Of a stretch of DNA of 64,000 nt, positions 16,577-26,455 are shown piece after piece. Position 1 is the stretch's first letter; every line of letters begins with the position of its first letter. Under the pieces are notes generated by a model. The model saw only the letters and a program-made list of their open reading frames with translations, was not told where the DNA came from and did no database searches. Both the position numbers and the translations under genes were made by a program. The stretch covers positions 310,001-374,000 of the forward strand of contig NZ_JAGFNP010000005.1 in assembly GCF_017592475.1 (NCBI RefSeq), given 5' to 3'. The stretch is from Glycomyces niveus. Lineage in GTDB: Bacteria; Actinomycetota; Actinomycetes; Mycobacteriales; Micromonosporaceae.

Positions 16577-17467
16577 ATGCGCAACGCAACGCGCCCCTTC
16601 GGGCGAACACTCGCGGCCATGATCACGCCGTTCACGCCCTCGGGCGAACTCGACGTCCCCGGCACCGCCGCCCTCGCCCGCCACCTCGTCGACGAGCAGG
16701 GCTGCGAAGGCCTCGTCGTGAACGGCACGACCGGTGAATCCCCTGTCACCACCGACGCCGAGAAGACCCAGGTCATCGAGGCCGTCCTCGAGGCCGTCGG
16801 CGACCGCGCCCACGTCATCGCCGGCGCCTCCACGTACGACACGCGCCACTCGGTGCGCCTCGCCCAGGCCGCCGAGCAGGCCGGCGCCAACGGGCTCCTG
16901 CTCGTCACCCCCTACTACAACAAGCCCACGCAGGACGGCGTCGCCGCCCACTTCGAGGCCATCGCCGACGCCACCGAGCTGCCGGTCATGCTCTACGACA
17001 TCCCGCCCCGCTCGGTCATCGGCATCGCCGACGCCACCTACGAGCGACTGGCCCGCCACGAGCGCATCATCGCCGTCAAGGACGCCACGGGCGACGTCGT
17101 CCACGGCCAGCGACTCCGCCGCGCCACCGGCCTCGCCGTCTACTGCGGCGTCGACGAGATCAACCTCGCCGCGTACGCCACCGGGCAGGTCGGCATCGTC
17201 TCCGTGACCGCCCACCTCATCGGACGCCAGCTCAACGCCATGTTCGACGCCTTCGACGAAGGCGACATCGCGAAGGCCTCGGCGATCAACGACGCGCTCC
17301 TGCCGGTCACCGAAGTCCTCTTCGAGAACCCGGGACTCGTCGGCGTCAAGGCCGGCCTCAAGGGCCTCGGCCTGCCCGCGGGCGACCCGCGCCTGCCGCA
17401 CGTCCCGGCCGACGCCGAGCTCAGCGCCCGCATCGCCACCGCCCTCGCCGACCTGAAGGAGGCCTGA
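16577..17467 (+). CDS. dapA: 4-hydroxy-tetrahydrodipicolinate synthase
   Basis: A 296-residue class I aldolase that condenses pyruvate with aspartate semialdehyde, the first committed step to diaminopimelate and lysine. Motifs: VVNGTTGESPVTT (substrate-binding Thr-Thr), YYNKPTQDG, the catalytic Tyr in YDIPPRSV, and the Schiff-base Lys in VKDATGD. Length is normal. The upstream region contains a GC-rich hairpin (near 16525-16551). The last stop codon base is the first base of the rnj ATG (TGATG), so both are translated together. Confidence 0.97.
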   Translation: MRNATRPFGRTLAAMITPFTPSGELDVPGTAALARHLVDEQGCEGLVVNGTTGESPVTTDAEKTQVIEAVLEAVGDRAHVIAGASTYDTRHSVRLAQAAEQAGANGLLLVTPYYNKPTQDGVAAHFEAIADATELPVMLYDIPPRSVIGIADATYERLARHERIIAVKDATGDVVHGQRLRRATGLAVYCGVDEINLAAYATGQVGIVSVTAHLIGRQLNAMFDAFDEGDIAKASAINDALLPVTEVLFENPGLVGVKAGLKGLGLPAGDPRLPHVPADAELSARIATALADLKEA

Positions 17468-19158
17468 TGGGCCTGACTCGACCCAAGAATCTCGGCGCGC
17501 CCGGCGCCCTCCCCGAGGGGGCGCTGCGCGTCATCCCCCTCGGCGGCCTCGGCGCCATCGGCCGCAACATGACCCTCTTCGAGTACGAGGGCAGACTGCT
17601 CATCGTCGACTGCGGGGTGCTCTTCCCCGACGTCGACCAGCCCGGCGTGGACCTGATCCTGCCGGACTTCACGCAGATCCTCGACCGCCTCGACGACATC
17701 GAGGCCATCGTCGTGACCCACGGGCACGAGGACCACATCGGCGCGATCCCGTACCTGCTCGAGCACAAGAACGACATCCCGGTCGTCGGCTCGAAGTTCT
17801 CGGTCGCCCTGGTGGAGGCCAAGCTCCGCGAGCGGCGCATCAAGCCCGCCGGGATCGTCGTGGCCGAGAACGAGACATTGCAGCTCGGGCCGTTCGGCCT
17901 CGAGTTCCTGGCCGTGAACCACTCGATCCCGGACGCGCTCGCCGTCGCGATCCGCACCGAGGCCGGCCTGGTGCTGCACACCGGCGACTTCAAGATGGAC
18001 CAGCTGCCGCTCGACGGGCGCATCACCGACCTCGCCGGTTTCGCGCGCCTGGGCGACCAGGGCGTGGACCTGCTGCTCTCGGACTCCACGAACGCCGAGA
18101 TCCCCGGCTTCGTGACCTCCGAGCGCCAGATCGGGCCCGTGCTCGACAAGCTCTTCGAGGACGTGAAGGGCCGCATCATCGTCGCGTCCTTCGCCAGCCA
18201 CGTGCACCGCGTGCAGCAGGTCATGGACGCCGCTCACGCGCACGGCCGCAAGGTCGCGTTCGTGGGCCGCTCGATGGTGCGCAACATGGCGATCGCCCGC
18301 GACCTCGGCCTGATGCAGGTCCCCGACGGCCTGCTGGTGAGCATGGACGAGGCGGTGCGCCTGCCCGCCGACGAGATCGTGTACATGTCCACCGGTTCCC
18401 AGGGCGAGCCGATGAGCGCCTTGGGCCGCATGGCCTCCGGCGACCACCGGCACATCGCGGTCGAGCCCGACGACACGATCATCCTCGCCTCGTCGCTGGT
18501 GCCCGGCAACGAGACCGCCGTGTACGGCGTGATCAACCGGCTCGCGCGCACCGGAGCCACCGTGATCCACAAGGACGTCGCGAAGGTCCACGTCTCGGGC
18601 CACGCCCCGGCGGGGGAGCTGCTGTACGTGCTCAACGTCGTCAAGCCCTCCAACATGATCCCGGTCCACGGCGAGGCCCGGCACCTGCAGGCGCACGCGC
18701 GCCTCGCGATCGAGTCCGGTGTCCCGGCCGACCAGGTCATCGTCATCGAGAACGGCGACGTGGTCGACCTGATCGACGGCCGCGCGCGGCTCGTCGGGCA
18801 CGTCCCGAACAACCTGATCTATGTGGACGGCCTCTCGGTGGGCGACGTCGGCGAGCCGGTGCTCAACGAGCGCCGCGTCCTCGGCGACGGCGGCTTCATC
18901 GCCGCGACCGTGGTGATCGACTCCGAGAACGGCAAGGTCGTCGGCGGCCCCACGGTCTCGGCGAAGGGCTTCTCGGAGGACCCCAAGGCCTTCGACGGGG
19001 TGCTGCCGCTCATCGACGACGCGATGGAGCGCGCGGCGCAGGACGGCATCACCGACCCGCACCAGCTCCAGCAGATCCTGCGGCGCACGGTCGGCAAGTG
19101 GGTCAACGACACCTACCGCCGCCGCCCGATGATCGTGCCTCACGTGTTGGAAGTCTGA
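17467..19158 (+). CDS. rnj: Ribonuclease J
   Basis: A 563-residue metallo-beta-lactamase/beta-CASP ribonuclease with 5'-3' exonuclease and endonuclease activities in rRNA maturation and mRNA decay. The zinc motif VVTHGHEDHIGAIPY is at about residues 78-92. The VHVSGHAPAGELL and VHGEARHL segments near residues 376-400 supply the beta-CASP and RNA-binding histidines. The start overlaps dapA by one base. A very strong terminator follows. It is the second major RNA-decay enzyme in this window, with PNPase. Confidence 0.96.
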   Translation: MGLTRPKNLGAPGALPEGALRVIPLGGLGAIGRNMTLFEYEGRLLIVDCGVLFPDVDQPGVDLILPDFTQILDRLDDIEAIVVTHGHEDHIGAIPYLLEHKNDIPVVGSKFSVALVEAKLRERRIKPAGIVVAENETLQLGPFGLEFLAVNHSIPDALAVAIRTEAGLVLHTGDFKMDQLPLDGRITDLAGFARLGDQGVDLLLSDSTNAEIPGFVTSERQIGPVLDKLFEDVKGRIIVASFASHVHRVQQVMDAAHAHGRKVAFVGRSMVRNMAIARDLGLMQVPDGLLVSMDEAVRLPADEIVYMSTGSQGEPMSALGRMASGDHRHIAVEPDDTIILASSLVPGNETAVYGVINRLARTGATVIHKDVAKVHVSGHAPAGELLYVLNVVKPSNMIPVHGEARHLQAHARLAIESGVPADQVIVIENGDVVDLIDGRARLVGHVPNNLIYVDGLSVGDVGEPVLNERRVLGDGGFIAATVVIDSENGKVVGGPTVSAKGFSEDPKAFDGVLPLIDDAMERAAQDGITDPHQLQQILRRTVGKWVNDTYRRRPMIVPHVLEV

Positions 19159-19173
19159 GGCCTGCGAACGAAT

Positions 19174-19219
19174 GCGGCGGGGCCGCTCCCTTCTTGAGGG
19201 AGCGGCCCCGCCGCTTTTT
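19174..19219 (+). terminator. Strong intrinsic terminator after rnj
   Basis: An 18-bp perfect stem (19174-19191 with 19197-19214), loop of five bases, followed by TTTTT. Confidence 0.95.
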
Positions 19220-19289
19220 CGGGTGCGGGGCGGGGGGGGGGCCGCGCCTTTGTTGGGGGCGGGCCCCCGCCGCTTTTGCTCTGGCGCGC

Positions 19290-19970
19290 TTAGGGGTTGT
19301 GGCCCGGCCAGGTGTTGGGCTGCTGGGGCTGCTGCGGCGGGACCTGCAGCTGGGTGGTCTGCGGGGCCTGCTGCTGGTACGGCTGCGGTGCGTACTGGGG
19401 CTGGGCGGGCTGCTGCTTCGGGGGCGCCCAGCGCATCAGGAAGATGCTGCCGGCCAGGAGTGCGGCGGCCAGGATGTAGAGCCAGATGCCGCCGCCGGCG
19501 GTGGCGCTCACGTCGAGGTCGGCGTCCTCCCAGGCGTCGCCGTTGAAGGCGCTGTTGAGTTCGATGACCGGGTGGAGCGCGGCGGCGACGGTGATCGCGG
19601 CGAGGCCGATGCCGCCGAGCTTGGCGGCCCAGGCGAGGCCGGGCTTGACACCGGCGGCGGCCCAGCCGACGAGGACGATGAGGACGAGCGCGGGCGCGAG
19701 ACCGGGGAGGCCGACGCCGGCGGTGTCGATGCCGAAGCCGCCGACTTCGTCGGCGTCGCTGCCGCTGAACGAGATCTGGGGGAGCAGCGAGCCGACCGCG
19801 AGGAGCAGGAGGCCCGCCCCGGCGAGCCCGAGCCCGACGGGCGTCGGGCGGTCCGGGCCGCTGGGGAGGAGCTGCTGGTACGCGGGCTGCTGCGGCTGGC
19901 TCGGCTGGGCTTGCGGCTGCGAGGCGTACTGCGGGTACTGGGCTGCGGGGTCGCTCAAGAGAGAGATCAC
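19290..19970 (-). CDS. Membrane protein with Pro/Gln-rich tails, unknown function
   Basis: A 226-residue protein with a 40-residue Q/P/Y-rich N-terminal tail (QYPQYASQPQAQPSQPQQ) and a similar C-terminal tail. Between them are four hydrophobic segments, at about residues 45-62, 93-108, 117-135 and 162-180. Such tails resemble the disordered cytoplasmic tails of actinobacterial DUF-type membrane proteins. No catalytic motif is seen. It converges with rnj, and the next gene on the same strand (SDR) lies 262 bases upstream. Confidence 0.65.
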   Translation of the reverse strand: MISLLSDPAAQYPQYASQPQAQPSQPQQPAYQQLLPSGPDRPTPVGLGLAGAGLLLLAVGSLLPQISFSGSDADEVGGFGIDTAGVGLPGLAPALVLIVLVGWAAAGVKPGLAWAAKLGGIGLAAITVAAALHPVIELNSAFNGDAWEDADLDVSATAGGGIWLYILAAALLAGSIFLMRWAPPKQQPAQPQYAPQPYQQQAPQTTQLQVPPQQPQQPNTWPGHNP

Positions 19971-20159
19971 ACCTAACTCTGGTATCCGATGGGCTGAGTA
20001 TCAAGGCGAAGACGGGTCGCCTTGTGGGACACGGGTATCCGACAGAGCATCCTAAGGGGTGCCTGCCAAACGCGTGAGGCTCGCTCGCTTTAGTGGCGCG
20101 GTGGCGCTGACCTGCGGGTACGGAAAGTGTCGTACCGGCGCGCTATTTTTGTGCTCCGC

Positions 20160-20187
20160 AAACTTACGGCTCGCAAACTTCGCCGAG
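20160..20187 (+). repeat. Dispersed 28-bp repeat, copy 2 (intergenic)
   Basis: It shares the core GGCTCGCAA and TTCGCC with copies at 5554 and 29116 and matches the latter at 23 of 28 positions. It overlaps a local direct repeat CGCAAACTT (20157-20165 and 20172-20180). It lies in the intergenic region between a membrane protein and the SDR gene. Confidence 0.5.
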
Positions 20188-20232
20188 GCCGGGTCCCTTA
20201 AGAGGGATTTATCGGCTTGAAGCGTGATTCGC

Positions 20233-20934
20233 CTAGTTTCGCGCTCGGATCGGCAGGGGGTTCGGGGGCTCCAGACGGAGTTCGTTCACCACCATGTCGG
20301 CCGGGGTGTTGAGGAGGCCGATGATGGTCTGCGCGATCGACTCCGGACTCGTGGCGCGGGCCGGGTCGTAGTCCGCGCCGTACTGCTCGCGCACGCTGCG
20401 CTGCATGTCGGTGGCGAAATGCGACGGGTACACGCTGGTGACCCGCACGCCGTTCGGCTGCTCCTCGCCGCGCAGCGAGTCCGCCAGCGCCCGCAGCGCG
20501 TGCTTGCTCGCCGCGTACGAGCTCCACTTCGGCGCCGCGTTGATCCCCGCGCCCGAGTTGACGAAGACAACGTGGCCGCGCGCGGCGCGCAGCGCCGGAA
20601 GCAGGACCCGGGTGAGCTCCGCGGGCGCGGTCACGTTGATCGCGAGGGTCTGCTGCCACTGCTCCAGCGGTTGGTCGGCGACGGCGGCGATGTGGGCGAT
20701 CCCGGCATTGTGGATCACGCCGTCGAGCCGCTCCAGGCCGAGATCCGCGACCGCGGCCGCGATCGTCTCCGGCTCGCCGAGGTCGAAAACGAGCTTCCGG
20801 TCGTGCGGCACACCGTCCAGAGCGGACTCGCTGCGGGCGTGCGCGATGACCTTGTCGCCGCGCGCGGTGAGCTGCTCGGCCAGGGTCCGGCCGAGGCCGC
20901 GGCCCGCGCCCGTCACCAGAATCGTTTTCGACAT
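20233..20934 (-). CDS. Short-chain dehydrogenase/reductase (SDR)
   Basis: A 233-residue NAD(P)-dependent oxidoreductase of the classical SDR type. The cofactor motif TGAGRGLG is at residues 8-15, NAG (HNAGIAH) follows, then the catalytic Ser in VFVNSGAG, and Tyr-Lys in [10 protein letters not shown]. The N-terminal [20 protein letters not shown] is well conserved. The substrate cannot be predicted. It lies between rnj and ftsK, where mycobacteria also carry an SDR gene (Rv2750 region). It is transcribed divergently from ftsK with 74 bases between the starts. Confidence 0.9.
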   Translation of the reverse strand: MSKTILVTGAGRGLGRTLAEQLTARGDKVIAHARSESALDGVPHDRKLVFDLGEPETIAAAVADLGLERLDGVIHNAGIAHIAAVADQPLEQWQQTLAINVTAPAELTRVLLPALRAARGHVVFVNSGAGINAAPKWSSYAASKHALRALADSLRGEEQPNGVRVTSVYPSHFATDMQRSVREQYGADYDPARATSPESIAQTIIGLLNTPADMVVNELRLEPPNPLPIRARN

Positions 20935-21008
20935 GTCCTCACATTAACCGTTTTCATGGTTGCCTTCGGGCCGACTCCGCTCAGCATGAGGGCGGTAACG
21001 TATGGGGC

Positions 21009-24000
21009 ATGATGGCCAGGACGAGCGGCAGTTCGGGCGGCGCCGCCCGCAAGGGGGGCACCGTTCGCAAGAGCAGTGCGCCCGCGGCGCGCCGCAAGCC
21101 CGCCTCCACCGCCGCCAGATCGCCCGCGAAACCCGCCGCCCGCAAGGCGGCGAAAACGACCGCGAAGAAGACCGCCGCCAAGAAGGCCGCCAAGCGGACC
21201 GCCAAAAAGGCCGCCCCGAAGCGCAAGGGCATGGACGCGGTCCCCGGGCCGCTCGAGGCCCTCGGGCTCGGCCTGCGCGGGCTCTGGGTCGGCACCGCCC
21301 GCTCCACGGGCTGGATGGCCCGCTCCGTCGGCAAGGAGGCCGCCACGGCCCGCGACATCGACCCCGCGCACCGCCGAGACGGCCTCGGGCTCTTCCTCAT
21401 CGCCATCGCGATCGTCCTGGCCTGCGCGGTCTGGTTCGATGTGGCCGGTCCGATCGGGGAGCGCCTGGCGTTCATCCTCGACTGGCTGCTGGGCCTGGCC
21501 ACCCGCGCGCTGCCGGTGCTGCTCGTCCTGTGGGGGCTGCGCGTGATGCGGCAGGTCCCGCCGGAGGACGCGCACGGCCGCTCGCTCGTGGGCTGGACCT
21601 CGATCTGGCTCTCGAGCCTCGGTCTGCTGCACCTGATGTCGGGCCTGCCGGCCGACATGGGCGAGCGGATGGTCGCGGGCGGCCAGATCGGCTGGCTCGT
21701 CGGCGGAGGGCTCGCACTGGGCGTCTCGGCGTACGTGGCGTTCCCGCTGCTGATCCTCCTGCTGCTCTTCGGGGTCCTGGTGGTGACGGCGACGCCGCTC
21801 AACCAGGTGCCGTACAAGCTCGGCCGCCTCTGGGACCTCGCCACGGGCAAGGTCGACTCCTACGAGGACGATGACGACGAGGAAGCGGAAGACGAGCCGA
21901 AGCCGAAGGCTCGCAAGCCCAGCCGCGAGGCCAAGCAGCTCCAGGAGGAGGAGGCCCGCCGGGTCCACCACCCCACGACGGTCCTGCCGCGACTCGCGCC
22001 CGAGGAGGTGCCCGAGCTCAACTCGGAGCACGTCTCGGCCCGCGACTCCGTGCCGATCCCCGAGCCCGAGCCGGTGCGCGAGCCGCCGAAGCACTCGCCA
22101 CCGCCCAAGCGCATCGAGCAGCCGACCCTTTCGGACGGCAGTGCGGCTGTCGAGGGCGAGTACCGCCTGCCGCCGATCGACTTGCTCCCGACCGGGCCGA
22201 CCGCCAAGAAGCGCTCCAAAGCCAACGATTCGGTCATTGCGGCGCTTCAGGAAGTGTTCGCGCAGTTCCAGGTCGATGCGGCCGTCACCGGCTTCACGCG
22301 CGGCCCGACGGTGACCCGCTACGAAGTGGAGCTGGGACCCGCCGTGAAAGTCGAGCGGATCATCCAGCTCTCGAAGAACATCGCGTACGCGGTGAAGAGC
22401 TCGGATATCCGCATCATCAACCCGATCCCAGGCAAGAGCGCGGTCGGCGTCGAGATCCCGAACACCGACCGCGACGATGTGGCACTGGGCGATGTCCTGC
22501 GATCACCACTCGCGCTTTCCGACGACCATCCGATGATCGTTGGCCTGGGCAAGGACGTCGAAGGCGGCTATGTCCTCACCAACCTGACCAAGACTCCGCA
22601 CTTGCTGGTGGCTGGAGCCACCGGCTCTGGGAAAGCTTTGTCGCTGGACGAGCCAATCCCGACACCTGCAGGGTGGTCGACTATGGGCGATCTGCGAGTG
22701 GGTGACCGCGTATTCGATGAGCGGGGCGTACCCTGCACTGTCATCGCAGCCACCGAAGTGATGGAGGACCGACCCTGCTACGAGGTGGAGTTCTCGGACG
22801 GCACGGTCATCGTCGCGGACGCCGAGCACCAGTGGGTCACCACGACGCGCTCCGACCGTTCCAAAGCACGGCGCCGCAGGAATGACTCGTACTGGTCCGA
22901 GGACGAGGTCCTCTGGATCAAGACGCGCGCTCATTCGGTGCTCGGACTGCCCGACATTCCGATGTCGACCGCGCAGGTCGTCGACGACGTCGGAGCACGG
23001 TACAGGACCGTTCTCCTGCAGGTCGCCAAGGACATCCCGGTGATCGAGGGCGAAGCGAGCACCTTCTACAAGCGCGGCGGCAGGACCGTGCGAAGGCGTT
23101 CGCCTGTTCGCTCCGGCCACGCGATGTACCAGGCGCTGGTCGACCGCGTCACGATGCCGGGCCGATCCGCTCGCCGCCAGGAACGGCAGCACATCACGAC
23201 GACCGCTGAAATCGCCGCAACGCTGCGCGTGGAGGGCCGCGGGCAGTCGTGGGCGAACCACGCGGTAGCGGTCGCCGGCGCGCTTGACCTTCCTCCTGCG
23301 GACCTTCCGATCGCGCCGTACACGCTCGGCTGCTGGCTGGGCGACGGCACTACCGGATCCGCAGGATTCACGTCCGCTGATGAGGAGATCCTCGACGGCA
23401 TCCGAGCCGACGGGTATGTCGTCACCAAACATCCGGGCGCACGGCCCCAGTACACGATCTCGAACGCCCCGGATCGAGATGAGCGGATCCGGTCCGCGAT
23501 CCGGCTGGCGGAACAGGGCGTCGGTCTGACTCGGGCCGCCCGGCACCAGGGCGTCGGAGAGTCCGCGGTGTTCGCCGCGGCGAAGGGGTGCTTTGCGGTC
23601 GGCCGCAACGGCGGTGCCGAGCCCGAAGGCCCGGCGCGCACACCGTGCCGATCGATGAGCGCACTGTTCAAGGAACTCGGGGAGAAGCACATTCCGCAGG
23701 AGTACCTGCGGGCGTCCGAATCGCAGCGGCGCGACCTGCTGGCAGGCCTGCTCGACACCGACGGCACGGTCTCTAAGAGCGGGAACATCGCCTTCGCCGT
23801 GACGAGTGAGCGGCTCGCAAGCGACTTCCTGGAACTGGTGCGCGGTCTGGGCTACCAGGCCACCGTCTCGACCAGGAACGTCAAGGGCCGCAAACCTGAG
23901 ACTTCGGTCCGCTATTCTGTCGCGTTCACCACGTCGGACCAGGTGTTCCGGCTGAGCCGGAAGGGCGAGCGCCAAGTCGAGTCCGTGCGTCCGACGACTC

Positions 24001-25097
24001 GCGAGCGGTACATCGTCGATGTCCGGCCGGTGCCGTCGGTGCCGGTGCGGTGCATCGAAGTGGACAGTCCGAGCCACCAGTTCCTGGCGAGCCGCGCCAT
24101 GATCCCCACGCACAACTCGAGCCTCATCAACACGCTGCTCGTGTCGATGCTCGTCCGTGCCACACCTGAGGAAGTGCGGCTGCTCCTCATCGACCCGAAG
24201 CGGGTCGAGCTCACCAACTACGAGGGCGTGCCGCATCTCGTCCATCCGATCGTCACCAACCCGAAGAAGGCGTCCGATGCGCTGCAATGGGTCGTCAAGG
24301 AGATGGACATGCGGTATGAGGATCTCGCGAAAGCGGGGGTGCGCCATGTGGACGACTTCAACCGCAAGGTTCGCTCAGGTGAATTGAAGACCGATCCGGC
24401 GTCGGGTCGTGAGTTGCGGCCGCATCCCTATCTCCTCGTGATCGTCGACGAGCTCGCCGACCTCATGATGGTGGCGGCGAGGGACGTCGAGGAATCGGTC
24501 GTTCGCATCACGCAGCTGGCCCGCGCCGCAGGCATCCACCTGGTGCTCGCCACCCAGCGGCCTTCCGTGGATGTCGTCACCGGCCTCATCAAAGCCAACG
24601 TCCCGTCCCGGCTCGCGTTCTCCACCTCTTCACTGGCCGACTCGCGGGTCATCCTCGACCAGCCCGGCGCTGAGAAGCTCGTCGGCCGAGGCGACGGCCT
24701 GTTCCTGCCGATGGGCGCCTCCAAGCCCGAGCGCATTCAAGGCGCCTGGGTCGGCGACGACGAGATCGAGGCGATCGTGGCGCACGTCAAGGCCCAGATG
24801 GACGCCCAGTACATCGAGGAGGTCACCGCCGCGCCGGGTTCGACGCGCGAGATCGACCCCGAGATCGGCGACGACCTGGAGCTGCTCATCCAGGCCATCG
24901 AACAGGTCGTGACCACGCAGTTCGGGTCGACCTCGATGCTGCAGCGCAAGCTGCGGGTCGGGTTCGCGAAGGCCGGGCGGCTCATGGACCTCATGGAGAC
25001 GCGCGGGGTCGTGGGCCCTTCGGAGGGCACGAAGGCCCGCGACGTGCTGGTCAAGCCCGAGGACCTGGACGGCGTCATCGCCTCGCTCCAGGGCTGA
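21009..25097 (+). CDS. ftsK: DNA translocase FtsK, precursor with in-frame intein
   Basis: A 1362-residue precursor; removing the 494-residue intein leaves an 868-residue FtsK/SpoIIIE. The ATPase pumps DNA at the septum during chromosome segregation. Residues 1-75 are extremely Lys/Ala-rich ([20 protein letters not shown]), like a histone tail. Four or five membrane helices follow at about 126-260, then an acidic/proline linker, the alpha-beta motor, and the C-terminal gamma winged helix, which reads [20 protein letters not shown] onward. The Walker A GATGSGK at residues 536-542 is split from SSLINTLL by the intein. Walker B is [13 protein letters not shown]. It is followed by a terminator and a convergent gene. 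Confidence 0.96.
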   Translation: MMARTSGSSGGAARKGGTVRKSSAPAARRKPASTAARSPAKPAARKAAKTTAKKTAAKKAAKRTAKKAAPKRKGMDAVPGPLEALGLGLRGLWVGTARSTGWMARSVGKEAATARDIDPAHRRDGLGLFLIAIAIVLACAVWFDVAGPIGERLAFILDWLLGLATRALPVLLVLWGLRVMRQVPPEDAHGRSLVGWTSIWLSSLGLLHLMSGLPADMGERMVAGGQIGWLVGGGLALGVSAYVAFPLLILLLLFGVLVVTATPLNQVPYKLGRLWDLATGKVDSYEDDDDEEAEDEPKPKARKPSREAKQLQEEEARRVHHPTTVLPRLAPEEVPELNSEHVSARDSVPIPEPEPVREPPKHSPPPKRIEQPTLSDGSAAVEGEYRLPPIDLLPTGPTAKKRSKANDSVIAALQEVFAQFQVDAAVTGFTRGPTVTRYEVELGPAVKVERIIQLSKNIAYAVKSSDIRIINPIPGKSAVGVEIPNTDRDDVALGDVLRSPLALSDDHPMIVGLGKDVEGGYVLTNLTKTPHLLVAGATGSGKALSLDEPIPTPAGWSTMGDLRVGDRVFDERGVPCTVIAATEVMEDRPCYEVEFSDGTVIVADAEHQWVTTTRSDRSKARRRRNDSYWSEDEVLWIKTRAHSVLGLPDIPMSTAQVVDDVGARYRTVLLQVAKDIPVIEGEASTFYKRGGRTVRRRSPVRSGHAMYQALVDRVTMPGRSARRQERQHITTTAEIAATLRVEGRGQSWANHAVAVAGALDLPPADLPIAPYTLGCWLGDGTTGSAGFTSADEEILDGIRADGYVVTKHPGARPQYTISNAPDRDERIRSAIRLAEQGVGLTRAARHQGVGESAVFAAAKGCFAVGRNGGAEPEGPARTPCRSMSALFKELGEKHIPQEYLRASESQRRDLLAGLLDTDGTVSKSGNIAFAVTSERLASDFLELVRGLGYQATVSTRNVKGRKPETSVRYSVAFTTSDQVFRLSRKGERQVESVRPTTRERYIVDVRPVPSVPVRCIEVDSPSHQFLASRAMIPTHNSSLINTLLVSMLVRATPEEVRLLLIDPKRVELTNYEGVPHLVHPIVTNPKKASDALQWVVKEMDMRYEDLAKAGVRHVDDFNRKVRSGELKTDPASGRELRPHPYLLVIVDELADLMMVAARDVEESVVRITQLARAAGIHLVLATQRPSVDVVTGLIKANVPSRLAFSTSSLADSRVILDQPGAEKLVGRGDGLFLPMGASKPERIQGAWVGDDEIEAIVAHVKAQMDAQYIEEVTAAPGSTREIDPEIGDDLELLIQAIEQVVTTQFGSTSMLQRKLRVGFAKAGRLMDLMETRGVVGPSEGTKARDVLVKPEDLDGVIASLQG
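22635..24116 (+). other. LAGLIDADG intein in the FtsK P-loop, class 3 features
   Basis: The 494 residues between GATGSGK and SSLINTLL read through in frame. Block A is [14 protein letters not shown], so residue 1 is Ala rather than Cys or Ser. Trp67 (AEHQWVTTT) is the block B tryptophan, Cys473 ([13 protein letters not shown]) the block F cysteine, and Thr492-His493-Asn494 (IPTHN) the end. This is the W-C-T signature of class 3 inteins, where the block F cysteine starts splicing. LAGLIDADG blocks are LGCWLGDGT and [10 protein letters not shown], so a homing endonuclease is present. The C-extein residue +1 is Ser. A possible helix-turn-helix lies in the middle ([15 protein letters not shown]). 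Confidence 0.9.
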
Positions 25098-25105
25098 GCA
25101 AGAAT

Positions 25106-25143
25106 GCGAAGGGCCGGTCCGCATCTGCGGACCGGCCCTTCGC
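25106..25143. terminator. Bidirectional intrinsic terminator after ftsK
   Basis: A 17-bp perfect stem (25106-25122 with 25127-25143) closing an ATCT loop, between convergent ftsK and the lipoprotein gene. Confidence 0.88.
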
Positions 25144-25149
25144 GGTCGC

Positions 25150-26229
25150 CTATTCGAAGCTGGCGGCGATCTCGTGGTTCTTCTCGCCGGAGAGCGGCAG
25201 CGATACGTCCTCCTCGGGCCACTTGACCGGACCCACCGGGTGGAAGTTCAGCGTGAACGCGAGCGCGTCGGCGGGCACGTCGTAGGTGAGCGTGTACGTG
25301 CGCCAGACGGCGTCCGTGAGGTCCTCGTCCGAGTGGTTCGAGGAGACCGGCGCCAGTTCGCCTTCGGGGCCCGAGACCTTCAGGACTTTTTTCGGGTCGA
25401 TGGGCCATTCGAGGCCGCTGGCGGAGTGGAGCCAGCCGAACTCGACCGTGAGGAGCGCCCGGTCCGGTTCGGCCACCCAGCCCGTGCCGGGCTGGAAGAC
25501 GTCGCGGGAGAGGTAGAAGACCGTCTCGTACTCCCAGTCGTCGAACCAGTACTCGTAGCTGCCCTGGGTCGTGCGGCCGTCGACCGAGCCTTTGGCCGCC
25601 TCGGTCTCGACCGAGGCCTTTCCGGTGTAGAGCGCCTGGATGAGGCCTTCACGGGTGCGCTCCCGCAGGTCCATCGTCTGGGTCCGCTCGGCGTCGACCA
25701 CCTCGAGGGTGATCGGGGCGTCCTTCTTCGCCACGGTGAAGTAGACCGCGCCGGGGGCGGGCACCTCGCCGTCGAAGTCCCAGGCGCGGTCGCCGATCTT
25801 CAGCGTCGCGGCGAGCTCGCCCGCTTCGGCGTTGAACGGCTCGGCGTCGCCGGGCTCGTGCGCGAACTGCACGAGCGTGAACTCGTAGCCGGGCTCGGGC
25901 GAGTACAGGTTCACGTGCTCGCCGAGGAGGTAGTCGAGCTGGAAGCCCTCGGGCAGCGCGTCGAATGACGCGACGCACTCGACGCGCAGCTCGAAGTGGG
26001 CGCCGAGGAGCAGGCCTTCGTCGCCGGCGAAGCGCGCGGCGTCTTCGGCGGGGCACACGGAGACCGGGATCTCGTCGCTGGTGAGCGTGTACCCGGCGCG
26101 CGTGTGGAGCGTGCCGGTGGGCGTCTCGCCGCACGCGGCGACGGACAGCACGGCGGCGGTGGCGAGCAGGGCGAATGCCGACCTTCGGAAGGCAGGGCGA
26201 TGGGCTGGGGCGATGCCTTTGGGGGACAT
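25150..26229 (-). CDS. Putative lipoprotein, unknown function
   Basis: A 359-residue protein with signal peptide RRSAFALLATAAVLSVAACG, whose lipobox VAAC puts Cys33 as the acylated residue. The mature part is predicted beta-rich and acidic, contains many Trp/Tyr residues (YEYWFDDWEYETVFYLSRD), and is otherwise unassigned. A conserved FTLVQFAHEP strand and DPKKVLKVSGPEGEL segment may be immunoglobulin-like. No catalytic motif is recognised. It converges with ftsK across a strong hairpin and diverges from rimO across 226 bases. Confidence 0.65.
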   Translation of the reverse strand: MSPKGIAPAHRPAFRRSAFALLATAAVLSVAACGETPTGTLHTRAGYTLTSDEIPVSVCPAEDAARFAGDEGLLLGAHFELRVECVASFDALPEGFQLDYLLGEHVNLYSPEPGYEFTLVQFAHEPGDAEPFNAEAGELAATLKIGDRAWDFDGEVPAPGAVYFTVAKKDAPITLEVVDAERTQTMDLRERTREGLIQALYTGKASVETEAAKGSVDGRTTQGSYEYWFDDWEYETVFYLSRDVFQPGTGWVAEPDRALLTVEFGWLHSASGLEWPIDPKKVLKVSGPEGELAPVSSNHSDEDLTDAVWRTYTLTYDVPADALAFTLNFHPVGPVKWPEEDVSLPLSGEKNHEIAASFE

Positions 26230-26455
26230 AGGACAAGCCTAGGGTATGGCCGCCAGGTGCGGTGATCCACTGTTGTCCCTGCGCAGACGGGTCACAATGG
26301 GGAGAATTGTCGCCTTTTCGGCGGCTTGGACCGGCCCTGTCGGGACGCGCTCCGCGATGCGGCCCTGCGGCCCCCGCGGCGGCGCTGAGCTGTATCACTG
26401 TGGCCCGGCCCGCCGCCGGGGGCATTCGCGGCCCGCCGGTAGGTACGCTTTCCTG

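Noticed and set aside
17140..20004. 954-codon minus-strand frame across dapA, rnj and the membrane protein
   Set aside because: It crosses two confirmed genes and the rnj terminator; no family motif occurs.
23530..23590. Helix-turn-helix inside the intein as a separate gene
   Set aside because: It is in frame with the FtsK precursor and lies between the two LAGLIDADG blocks; no separate start or ribosome site is seen.
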